Source: Gammaproteobacteria bacterium (lineage in GTDB: Bacteria; Pseudomonadota; Gammaproteobacteria; GRL18). From it: a stretch of 13,415 nucleotides of DNA. The position numbers were made by a program, and so were the translations under genes. The first letter of the stretch is position 1, and each line of letters begins with the position of its first letter. The notes under the pieces were generated by a model. The model saw only the letters and a list, made by a program, of their open reading frames with translations, made no database searches and was not told the DNA's origin. Below are positions 1 to 6,826 of this stretch, in pieces. The stretch covers positions 1 to 13,415 of the forward strand of contig JALTKC010000398.1 of assembly GCA_027076245.1 (NCBI GenBank), given 5' to 3'.

Positions 1-862
1 AGGTCAGTAGGCTATTATCCAGGTGTTTTTGAGTAAGGCGGTTGTTATGGCGGATGTCCTGCCAGAGTTGAGGGTAGTAATGGGCAAAGGTGGTAGTATT
101 GTCAAACATGAAGCCCCATTCATTTTTACCCTGGGGGTGGATCAGCCAGTAGCCGTCCTGATTAACCAGCATAATATGATTGGCAATATTAGCCGTCGCG
201 CGTTTAAATTCATTAATAAGTTTTTTACCGTCAAAGTTTAAAATTAATACACCGGTTCGGCGGTTATAAGCGCTGTAAACCGGTGTACCAACCCGTATGG
301 TTGGTTTGTAGGGCTGTTCAATTTTGTGGTTTTCTATATTCAGATCAAAGGGTGACCAGTAAATTTCATTCCGTTTAAGTGATATTGTATTGGCTACATA
401 ATAACGATTATCTTTTTTCTGCAGCAGTTCTTCACTGACAGGCTCCGGAGAACCATTATTAAAATTTATTCTCACAATTTCCTCACCTTCCAGATTAAGG
501 TAACGGATCTGATCGTAAATTTTTCGGTTTTTACTAAAGCTTAGAAAATCTTCTTCCAGAATCATTCTGGCTCTGGGGGTGTTAATAAAGCCGTTACGTG
601 CTTCATTATGTTCTTTAAGATATTTTATATCTGAAGCAATATCCTTGAGTACATTGTTAACCGTAATCTGTGCCAGCCGTACATTAAGTAAATCAGTGCT
701 TTCCAGTGTTTTCAGACTGGCTTTGATGTGCAGGGTATAATGCAGAGCAATGGCAATGATCAGGGCTACTGAAGCCGGGATAAGAAAAAACAGAAAATGC
801 CAGATAAAGGACTGTGATTTGCCGGGAAAAAATAAACTGCGAAGTTTGGTAGGGTGGATCAT
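1..862 (-). CDS. Membrane sensor protein, dCache-type N-terminal region (partial, 3' end outside window)
   Basis: Reading leftward from an ATG at 862, an open frame runs off the window edge after about 287 codons. A hydrophobic segment at about residues 19-41 is followed by a long extracytoplasmic region with hallmarks of double-Cache sensors: YDQIRYLNLEGEEIVRINF near 116-134, GVLILNFDGKKL near 204-215, and LVNQDGYWLIHPQGKNEWGF near 232-251. I know these phrases from N-terminal sensing domains of histidine kinases and diguanylate cyclases. The output domain (kinase, GGDEF or methyl-accepting) lies outside the window and cannot be named. The start ATG overlaps the stop of the upstream gene (ATGA, 859-862), implying translational coupling. 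It is the last visible gene of the left arm, so it may sense a signal controlling this locus; a kinase partner for a sigma-54 activator would fit, but that is inference. Confidence 0.8.
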   Translation of the reverse strand, partial: MIHPTKLRSLFFPGKSQSFIWHFLFFLIPASVALIIAIALHYTLHIKASLKTLESTDLLNVRLAQITVNNVLKDIASDIKYLKEHNEARNGFINTPRARMILEEDFLSFSKNRKIYDQIRYLNLEGEEIVRINFNNGSPEPVSEELLQKKDNRYYVANTISLKRNEIYWSPFDLNIENHKIEQPYKPTIRVGTPVYSAYNRRTGVLILNFDGKKLINEFKRATANIANHIMLVNQDGYWLIHPQGKNEWGFMFDNTTTFAHYYPQLWQDIRHNNRLTQKHLDNSLLT

Positions 863-1263
863 TGCATACACCGCCGGTTAAGTTCACGACGAACCCGGTG
901 AATATAATTTTGAACCGATTCATCAGCCTGTTGCGGGATTAGATAAATCAGTTTAGCGGCAATAATATAGGGACGTCGTGACTGTTTCCCGGCAGGCGAA
1001 CGCAGGGTAATAATTTCCTGAAGATTGTGAATGGCCAGCTCAGGATCTTCGCAAAACCTTGGCAGAGTGACGGACTGGCTATACCATTGTATGGCCTGGG
1101 AGATAAACAGGATAATGATTAATATGACTGTAATAAAAGGCAGGGCTCTAAAACGGGCCGGTTGAAATTCATCTGACTGTAACTTATTCTGCCCTGCTTT
1201 TTTATTTAAGGCATCATCCGAAGATGTCATTGTAGAAAGTCGTTCAGAACTCTGGCGGATCAT
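859..1263 (-). CDS. Hypothetical one-helix membrane protein, 134 aa
   Basis: I do not recognise the family. The protein has a hydrophilic N-terminus, one strong transmembrane helix at about residues 42-58 (FITVILIIILFISQAI), and a C-terminal part of about 75 residues probably in the periplasm, with cysteines at 71 and 132. The ATG at 1263 directly follows the TAA of the protoporphyrinogen oxidase gene with no spacer, and the stop overlaps the ATG of the sensor gene by four bases. An internal ATG at 1230 (MTSSDD) would give 123 residues; neither start has a strong ribosome site. The tight packing between a porphyrin enzyme and a Cache sensor suggests an accessory role to the sensor or to the pathway, but nothing in the sequence decides this. 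Confidence 0.75.
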   Translation of the reverse strand: MIRQSSERLSTMTSSDDALNKKAGQNKLQSDEFQPARFRALPFITVILIIILFISQAIQWYSQSVTLPRFCEDPELAIHNLQEIITLRSPAGKQSRRPYIIAAKLIYLIPQQADESVQNYIHRVRRELNRRCMQ

Positions 1264-2700
1264 TTATACTACCGTTTCTAGCAACTGGGGGTTAAAACTA
1301 ACGGGCTGTTTCTGCTGAGACAGTAGATCCAGTGAGTGAATAATACTGTGCGCGAGGCGGCGGGCAGTGCAGATCCGATCCCGTACGGAAACACCGCCGA
1401 TATAATTAGCCTGCAGATGCAGCCCCGGGAAGGCCTGTAAATGTTGTTTAATAGCGGACAGACGCTGGGAATAATTCCCGTTATATTGCGGCAGGGCTTT
1501 TTGATGCCGGTCAATACGGGCCATGACAGGTGCCTGTTTAATACCCAGAATGGTGTTTAAATCTGCTAGTACCCGGTCAATACTGTTGGCAGTCGATAAG
1601 TTAACAGCTTCGGGGTTACGTGCTCCCCCCAGATAGCTGGATAATAATAATTGTTTCTCAGGAGCGCGTCCGGCAAAAACGGAGCTCATCCATAAATTGC
1701 CGTTAATGTTCATACCAGCCTGACGGGGTACCAGAAAACCGCTGCTGTCCAGAGGGTGCGACACTGCAGTCTGCTCAAACCCCAGGTGGACAACTGACAG
1801 GGGGGCATAATTAATAGCTTTAAGAAGTTGTGACAACTCGTTTTGCAGGGGCTTAAGCAAATGGGCGGCATGGTATGAAGGGGTACTGATAATAACATGT
1901 CGAGCGGTAAGTGAGTGCTCGCCTTTAGGTGTTTCGGCAGTAACCTGCCAGTTATTCTCTGATTTATGAAGCACCTCCTTAACCCGGTGGGAAGAACGGA
2001 ATCCCACTGCTGGCAGACGGGCCAGACGTTCCGGGAGACTGGCCATGCCTTTTTTAAATGAGAAACTTTCAGGATTACGAGCAGTGCGCTTACCCAGAAT
2101 TTTATGGGCAATAATGCCGGCGCTGATGCTGCCGTATTGTTTTTCCAGAGCCGTCAGACGGGGTATGACATGACTCGCGCTGGCAGTATCAGGGTTTGCC
2201 GCCAGGGTGCCGGCAATAAAGGGTTCAATGGCTTTTTCCAGAAACTCCTTACCCAGACGCCGGACAATAAATTCACTGACGGTTTCAAAACGGCTGCTGG
2301 TACGGCCAATAAAGGGTTCGGCCAGCAGACGCAGTTTGCCGGAAGTTGACCAGAGGGAGGAAAATAACAACCCGCTGATGGTCATGGGTAAAGCTTGTAA
2401 TTGGCCTTTGTGCATAATATAGCGCTTGCTCTGAGGGTGCAGTAAACGTTCAGCCCTGTATTGTTCCATACCAGTCTGATGAATGAATTGATCCACCTCA
2501 GGGCGAAAGTTCATAATTATGGAGGCGGCCTGTTCCATCAGAAAACCATTTTGATTATGGGTGGCTATTTTTCCACCGGGACGATCAGCCTGTTCCCAGA
2601 CCTGGATATTCAGTCCGGCCTGCGCCAGATAGCAGCCGGTTGTCAGGCCGGAAATACCGCCACCGATGATCAATACATCCAGATCCGTTGCTGTCGTCAT
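1264..2700 (-). CDS. hemG: HemY-type FAD-dependent protoporphyrinogen oxidase
   Basis: This is a 478-residue flavoprotein of the HemY/PPOX family, which oxidises protoporphyrinogen IX (or coproporphyrinogen III in the Gram-positive branch) to the porphyrin before iron insertion. A Rossmann FAD motif IIGGGISGL lies at residues 11-19, the ribose-binding acid at E36, and the RPGGK motif at 40-44. The central stretch IPRLTALEKQYGSISAG matches the family's conserved P-x-L-x-x-LE-x-x-YG-S block. A C-terminal FAD motif, ANYIGGVSVRDRICTARRLA, starts near residue 430. Length is normal for the family. The ATG overlaps the stop of the radical SAM gene (ATGA, 2697-2700). The family is clear; whether it supplies general haem synthesis or a dedicated haem variant for the divergent oxidase cannot be told. 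The symbol hemG is used in the sense of the FAD-type enzyme, also called hemY. Confidence 0.9.
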   Translation of the reverse strand: MTTATDLDVLIIGGGISGLTTGCYLAQAGLNIQVWEQADRPGGKIATHNQNGFLMEQAASIIMNFRPEVDQFIHQTGMEQYRAERLLHPQSKRYIMHKGQLQALPMTISGLLFSSLWSTSGKLRLLAEPFIGRTSSRFETVSEFIVRRLGKEFLEKAIEPFIAGTLAANPDTASASHVIPRLTALEKQYGSISAGIIAHKILGKRTARNPESFSFKKGMASLPERLARLPAVGFRSSHRVKEVLHKSENNWQVTAETPKGEHSLTARHVIISTPSYHAAHLLKPLQNELSQLLKAINYAPLSVVHLGFEQTAVSHPLDSSGFLVPRQAGMNINGNLWMSSVFAGRAPEKQLLLSSYLGGARNPEAVNLSTANSIDRVLADLNTILGIKQAPVMARIDRHQKALPQYNGNYSQRLSAIKQHLQAFPGLHLQANYIGGVSVRDRICTARRLAHSIIHSLDLLSQQKQPVSFNPQLLETVV

Positions 2701-4013
2701 GGTTTTGTCCTGTTCTGGCTATGACTGAAAGGGCGCTTAAATGATGGTTCGGAACCAAATCTACGGGCAATCATTTCCCGCATATGTTCAGGGGTAACCA
2801 GCCTGTCTCCCTGTTCCAGCACATAAGCCTCCACACGTTGCTTAACAATTTTCTGAATAAAACCAGGAATTCGGTTAAGACGTTCCTGAGCCTGGACTTG
2901 CCATTGGAGTGGCTGTGTTTGATTATAAGGCTCTATAACTGTTTGTCCTTGTGGAACATAGGCACAGAACGGGTCGGCATCCAGCAGATCACCGCCCATA
3001 GCAACCGGACGGGCACGGCAGCCGCCGCAGAGTTTGCGGTACTCACATTCACCACAGGCGCCTTGAAGCTGTGGGGTGCGTAAGCGCTGAAAGTCCTCTG
3101 CCTGATCCCAGATATCAATAAAGTCCTGCTGGTGGATATTGCCTGCAGAGTGTTCAATATAAGGACAGGCGGTGACATCGCCTTCCGGGGTAATACGGCA
3201 ATAGTGACTGCCGGCTATACACCCGTCACCATCCAGGCCGCTGACCTGGTTAATGGCGGACTGAGGGTTGAGCTGGTGAGCAATACGTCTGAAGTGAGGA
3301 GCGCAGCGCGGACGAATAATCAGTTCCGGATGCTTAGCCTGAGCCTGAATAATTTTTGATAGTATCTGCTCATATTGCTCCGGGGATAAATCGCTTCTGG
3401 ATTCAGCCCGGCCGGTGCAGATTAGAAAAAAGAAGTTGATAACTCGTGCACCTTTGAGCCGGGCAAATTCTATGATATTGTCCAGTTCAGAATAATTATG
3501 ACGGGTCACTGTAAAGTGTATCTGGAAAGACAGCTTCAGTTCCCGACAATGTTCGATTCCAGCCAGAGTTCGGGACAGACTGCCGTTCAGCCCACGAAAA
3601 GCGTCATGATAGTCCGCATTCAGAGAATCGATACTGACCCCCACACCCATTGTACCGGCGGCCTTAAGACTGGCTACCCGACGTCGTGTTAATAACGTAC
3701 CATTGCTACCGACCACCATGCTGAGTCCCAGCTCCGTACCATGACTGATCATGTTTTCCAGATCGGAGCGTGCCAGAGGTTCACCTCCGGTAAGCACAAC
3801 CATTGTCCGGGTACCGCGGCTGGCCACCTGATCCAGAACCCGGTTTATATCGGCTGTACTGAGTTCATTGTCAGCACCCTGCTGTAGAGTTTGGGCATCC
3901 AGATAGCAGTGTTCGCAGGCCAGATTACAACGGCGGGTAATATTAATAGCCAGCAGATACAGTTCACTGGGCGGTTGTGCAAAAGCAACGGATGTCAAAG
4001 CAGGGTGAGACAT
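2697..4013 (-). CDS. Radical SAM/SPASM protein with C-terminal PCP_red-like domain
   Basis: With the ATG at 4013 the protein has 438 residues. The radical SAM cluster motif TRRCNLACEHC places C29, C33 and C36; GGEP follows at about 76-79. A Cys-rich SPASM-type region spans about 265-350 (C265, C272, C283, C320, C323, C329, C332, C350) and should hold auxiliary iron-sulfur clusters. The style is that of the NirJ/AhbC/AhbD/PqqE group, several members of which modify haem side chains. After the SPASM part, residues 371-420 (starting WQVQAQERLNRIPGFIQKIV) resemble PCP_red, the small module at the C-terminus of light-independent protochlorophyllide reductase subunit B. A TTG at 4043 would extend the protein by ten residues but overlaps the upstream gene by 26 bases; the ATG four bases after that gene's stop is preferred. 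The substrate is unknown; adjacency to a protoporphyrinogen oxidase hints at a porphyrin or haem. Confidence 0.88.
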   Translation of the reverse strand: MSHPALTSVAFAQPPSELYLLAINITRRCNLACEHCYLDAQTLQQGADNELSTADINRVLDQVASRGTRTMVVLTGGEPLARSDLENMISHGTELGLSMVVGSNGTLLTRRRVASLKAAGTMGVGVSIDSLNADYHDAFRGLNGSLSRTLAGIEHCRELKLSFQIHFTVTRHNYSELDNIIEFARLKGARVINFFFLICTGRAESRSDLSPEQYEQILSKIIQAQAKHPELIIRPRCAPHFRRIAHQLNPQSAINQVSGLDGDGCIAGSHYCRITPEGDVTACPYIEHSAGNIHQQDFIDIWDQAEDFQRLRTPQLQGACGECEYRKLCGGCRARPVAMGGDLLDADPFCAYVPQGQTVIEPYNQTQPLQWQVQAQERLNRIPGFIQKIVKQRVEAYVLEQGDRLVTPEHMREMIARRFGSEPSFKRPFSHSQNRTKP

Positions 4014-4017
4014 ACTG

Positions 4018-5775
4018 TTAATGTCCGGCTGACATCTGCTCAAACAGTGTCAGAAAATCGTTTAAAAAATCCAGACTGATCTGTTCAAGGTTTTGTTTGT
4101 GGGCGGTGATAGTGGCGGCTTTGAATATCATAGTCTGCTGGCTGTTATCCAGGGACTGAAGCTTTTCAAGAGCCGTCCTGTCCCAGGGCAATTCAATATT
4201 CCGGGCAGTGTCTTCTGTGGCAGAAAAGGGGCAGCGGTTATTGTTATTGCCAGCCGCTTTCTGTTGTTTCGGGTTGACTTTATCTGTGTGAACTATAAAA
4301 GGGAGTATATGTGCTCTGGTTACGATAGCTGATTTTTCTGTTAATGCTCTTTTTTCAGCACGCATGCGGGTATTATGACGCAGAGTCTGGTCACTGACCT
4401 GTTGTAACAGCTTGGAAGCCTCATCTGACCAGTTCATATCAAAGGCTGTACCGGTGATTTTCTGTTCGGTGGGGTTACTGGAAACAGAATCAGCCGCAGT
4501 AGCGGAAATTTTCATACCGGCGGGGCACAGATTTTTTGTTGCCTCAGCGACAATACTGGCGGTAATAACCGTATGCCCCGCTTTAGCGGCATAACGTAAA
4601 ATGGCTGAACGTGCCATTTTTTGCACAAAGGGCGGTATTTTCTGCATGGCCTGTTCAGCCTGAGTTGTCCAGCTGGTCGTGGTTTCTGCCAGCAATTCGA
4701 CTCTGGGAGTAAATTCTCTCTGAGTGAATAGCAGAGCACAGGGGGCATTGCGCAGCAGATTTTCAGCATTGCCGCCAATATCCAGCTCATCATCACGGTG
4801 GATGCCGGTTTTGCCTGACAGCAACAGACTGGCTCCGGTTTTTTTAAGGAAGCCTTGAATAGCAAAATGGGGCTTGCCTGTCAGAAGATGGGCTTCAGCC
4901 GGGATCTTAAATTCTTCAGCCAGCTTTAGGGCTACGTCCAGATGGCCCTGATATATTCTGGCCAGACCATCGTCAATAATTTCTTCATGCAGCTGTTCCT
5001 GCTCCTTGAAGCGAAATACCTGTCCGGCTTCATCACTCAGTACCCTGGCAATGCGGTTAAAGGCTACATAGTGATAATAAGGATCAAAAGCCGAGACTAT
5101 ATGCAGGGGCAACTGCCATGAGCCAGCCAGCTTAAAGGCTGTCAACAGGGCAGCATAAGATTGCCCGGAACCGTCAATGGCGACGACCAGTGGCCCCTCC
5201 TTTATACTGCGTTGCGGCTGTTTTATTACCAGTGTGTCTATGTGGCTGCGGCGTACTGTGCGTTCGCATACGGTACCGACGGAGCTGCCTTCAATGGCAC
5301 CCAGCCCGAGTGCACCCATAACCAGAAGGTCATATTGGCCGTTATTGGCTTCATTGACCAGCATTTTATAATTTTTGCCTTCCAGGGAACATCCCTTAAA
5401 GTTCAGTTGTGCCTGTTGACAGGCGGCCTCAGCCTGCAGCAGATAGGAGTCCGTAATAATAGATAAACCTCGGGTGATCAGTGAGTCATGAATATCCCGT
5501 TGACGTTCCAGCTCATCTTCTTCCTTAAACGGCTCAGGCAGGCCGCCTTCCATCTGCTTAAAACGCATATCATGCATTTGAGCGGCATAAACATGTGAAG
5601 CTGTTATTGTACTCTGATAAAGTTTGCCCAGTTCTATACCGTCTTTAGTTGCACGGTTGGAATGATCGGATGAGTCAACGGCCAGCAGAACAGAACGCCA
5701 GGCGGTATCAAAATCGAGTGCACAAGGACTGTTTATATTAAGGTCAACAGTATCAACGGTATTGCTTTGAGGCAT
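4018..5775 (-). CDS. Tandem UspA protein with three C-terminal PCP_red-like modules, 585 aa
   Basis: Two universal stress protein domains occupy about residues 26-186 and 195-350. The first keeps the nucleotide-binding pattern G-x2-G-x9-G-T (G154, G157, G167, T168). The second has G321, G324 and G334 in the same spacing but Gly instead of Ser/Thr at the next position, so its ATP binding is less certain. Ordinary UspA proteins stop here. This one continues with a PCP_red-like block starting at W369 (SWTTQAEQAMQKIPPFVQKM), a weaker copy starting at W449, and a still weaker copy starting at W531, each 45-50 residues and each opening with Trp followed by a helix. The protein has no signal peptide or membrane helix, so it is probably cytoplasmic. 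It sits four bases upstream of the radical SAM gene that carries the same module, which suggests the two act on or with the same partner. Confidence 0.85.
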   Translation of the reverse strand: MPQSNTVDTVDLNINSPCALDFDTAWRSVLLAVDSSDHSNRATKDGIELGKLYQSTITASHVYAAQMHDMRFKQMEGGLPEPFKEEDELERQRDIHDSLITRGLSIITDSYLLQAEAACQQAQLNFKGCSLEGKNYKMLVNEANNGQYDLLVMGALGLGAIEGSSVGTVCERTVRRSHIDTLVIKQPQRSIKEGPLVVAIDGSGQSYAALLTAFKLAGSWQLPLHIVSAFDPYYHYVAFNRIARVLSDEAGQVFRFKEQEQLHEEIIDDGLARIYQGHLDVALKLAEEFKIPAEAHLLTGKPHFAIQGFLKKTGASLLLSGKTGIHRDDELDIGGNAENLLRNAPCALLFTQREFTPRVELLAETTTSWTTQAEQAMQKIPPFVQKMARSAILRYAAKAGHTVITASIVAEATKNLCPAGMKISATAADSVSSNPTEQKITGTAFDMNWSDEASKLLQQVSDQTLRHNTRMRAEKRALTEKSAIVTRAHILPFIVHTDKVNPKQQKAAGNNNNRCPFSATEDTARNIELPWDRTALEKLQSLDNSQQTMIFKAATITAHKQNLEQISLDFLNDFLTLFEQMSAGH

Positions 5776-5806
5776 AAATATTACTCACAGAAAAAAGTCT
5801 GGCATG

Positions 5807-5914
5807 TCAGGTATAAAGCAGCCAGTAGATAAAAATTGTACTTATTACCAGCAGATTAATCAGTCCGCCGGAAATAATTACATAATCAGGAATACCCAGT
5901 TTTGGTTTTTTCAT
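5807..5914 (-). CDS. Small single-helix membrane protein, 35 aa
   Basis: A short frame runs from an ATG at 5914 to a TGA at 5807. It begins MKKPKLGIPDYVIISGG, has a hydrophobic helix at about residues 12-33 (LINLLVISTIFIYWLL) and ends YT. The positive N-terminus and single helix predict a small inner-membrane protein with its N-terminus inside. It lies on the same strand as its neighbours, in the gap between the cupredoxin and UspA genes, 31 bases before the UspA start. The ribosome site is weak (CTGGAT just before ATG). Small helices of this kind often serve as subunits or assembly factors of respiratory complexes, but no family is recognised. The lack of homology evidence is the main doubt. 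Confidence 0.55.
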   Translation of the reverse strand: MKKPKLGIPDYVIISGGLINLLVISTIFIYWLLYT

Positions 5915-5937
5915 ATCCAGCTGTTTGTCAGGTTATT

Positions 5938-5974
5938 GTTTCAGGCATACCAATTTTAAGCACATGCCTGAAAC
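5938..5974 (-). repeat. Inverted repeat, 11-bp perfect arms, 15-nt loop
   Basis: GTTTCAGGCAT at 5938-5948 pairs perfectly with ATGCCTGAAAC at 5964-5974. In the minus-strand transcript it forms a hairpin between the cupredoxin gene and the 35-residue gene. No U-run follows, so it is not a standard intrinsic terminator; mRNA stabilisation or processing is more likely. Confidence 0.7.
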
Positions 5975-6019
5975 AGGTAGGAAATTAAAAATTAAAGTAC
6001 TTTAATTTTATGTTTCAGG
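5967..6019 (-). repeat. Nested inverted repeat overlapping the previous hairpin, just after the cupredoxin stop
   Basis: CCTGAAACA at 5967-5975 also pairs with TGTTTCAGG at 6011-6019, enclosing a perfect 22-bp AT-rich palindrome at 5988-6009 (half-site AAAATTAAAGT). The segment 5967-5974 is shared with the hairpin at 5938-5974, so the two stems exclude each other. The block begins one base after the cupredoxin stop codon. The AT-rich stem followed by a U-rich stretch on the minus strand could act as a weak terminator. Confidence 0.6.
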
Positions 6020-6020
6020 T

Positions 6021-6752
6021 TTATTTACCCTTATAGGTAAAGTCAATATGAGCGGTTTCTCCGGCTTTAACATCAACTTTGGCTTTCTGCTCTCCTAAAG
6101 TGCCATGCCAGGCTTTGATTTTATATTTTCCTGGCGGGACATCTTTTATGCTATAGGTGCCGTCTTCAGAAACTATGGCATAGTAGGGATTTTTTGCGAC
6201 AAAAACAAAACCATGCATAAAGTCGTGAGCATCACACTCAAGCTTCATACCGGCTCCACGCTTTAATTTGATTTTCTTTTTAGTGACGGCCCCCTGTTTC
6301 GGCTGGCTGACATTCATTACTGTCTTTTTGGCGCGTCCCATAATTTCATAGGTATGAATGTTGTGCAGAACGGGATCAGAGTTAACGGCTTCAAACTGGG
6401 CATTATTGGTCATAACACTCATATAGGGTGTAAATTCACAGCCTTTCTGGTTAACCTTGTTATCTATTTTTTCAAATTTTTTACCGGCTTTTACTTTTTC
6501 CAGAAAAACCACTGCGTTTCTTAAAGCACCGTCCTTAACATCAACAAAATCAATGGTTCGACTGTCTGTGCCACAGGTTGAAGTATCTTTTGTAACCTTA
6601 TATACAACGGGTGCCGGGTCTTTACCGGTAAACTTAACTTTGCCGGTAATAGTGCCGCCGTTTTTGACGTCAATAACTTTATAACCGGCGAGGGCGGGTA
6701 TAGTCATTGCTGAAGCAGTGGCCAGTACAAGGGCTGTGATCAGTTTTTTCAT
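6021..6752 (-). CDS. Exported cupredoxin-like / carboxypeptidase-regulatory-like protein, 243 aa
   Basis: A Sec signal peptide is visible (MKKLITALVLATASAMTIPALA, probable cleavage after A22), placing the mature protein in the periplasm. The middle part has cupredoxin features: DPVLHNIHTYEI (H130, H133) and LECDAHDFMHGFVFV (C173, H176, M179, H180). The C-x2-H pattern is that of plastocyanin-type copper sites, but the Met lies closer than usual, so the copper site is atypical. The C-terminal part (about 186-243), with NPYYAIVSEDGTYSIKDVPPG and KAWHG, matches the beta-sandwich common in carboxypeptidase regulatory-like domains. C60 and C105 may form a disulfide. A ribosome site AAGGT lies nine bases before the ATG. 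It is 74 bases downstream of the HEAT-repeat gene and may share its transcript. A periplasmic copper protein could exchange electrons with the c-type cytochromes of the opposite arm; that is inference. Confidence 0.82.
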   Translation of the reverse strand: MKKLITALVLATASAMTIPALAGYKVIDVKNGGTITGKVKFTGKDPAPVVYKVTKDTSTCGTDSRTIDFVDVKDGALRNAVVFLEKVKAGKKFEKIDNKVNQKGCEFTPYMSVMTNNAQFEAVNSDPVLHNIHTYEIMGRAKKTVMNVSQPKQGAVTKKKIKLKRGAGMKLECDAHDFMHGFVFVAKNPYYAIVSEDGTYSIKDVPPGKYKIKAWHGTLGEQKAKVDVKAGETAHIDFTYKGK

Positions 6753-6826
6753 TATTAGTTACCTTTTGTGTGTTTGTTGTTTTTGTAGTATTGCTCAGAT
6801 TGTATTGTGTGAATTCAGAGCATGGT

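Noticed and set aside
2104..3359. Antisense open frames on the plus strand across the PPOX and radical SAM genes
   Set aside because: They are opposite strongly recognised proteins, have no family features and no promoter or ribosome-site support; they are shadows of the real genes.
4014..4043. TTG start for the radical SAM protein at 4043 (ten extra residues)
   Set aside because: It overlaps the UspA gene by 26 bases and is a rare start. The ATG at 4013 lies four bases after the UspA stop and begins just before the conserved part.
4018..5775. Evidence for chlorophyll synthesis from PCP_red-like modules
   Set aside because: The modules are attached to UspA and radical SAM proteins, and no nitrogenase-like BchL/N/B catalytic domain or other chlorophyll gene is present in the window.
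5988..6009. 22-bp AT palindrome as a standard intrinsic terminator
   Set aside because: The stem is almost wholly A/T and the U-run after it is interrupted, so a firm terminator call is not justified; it is listed as an inverted repeat.
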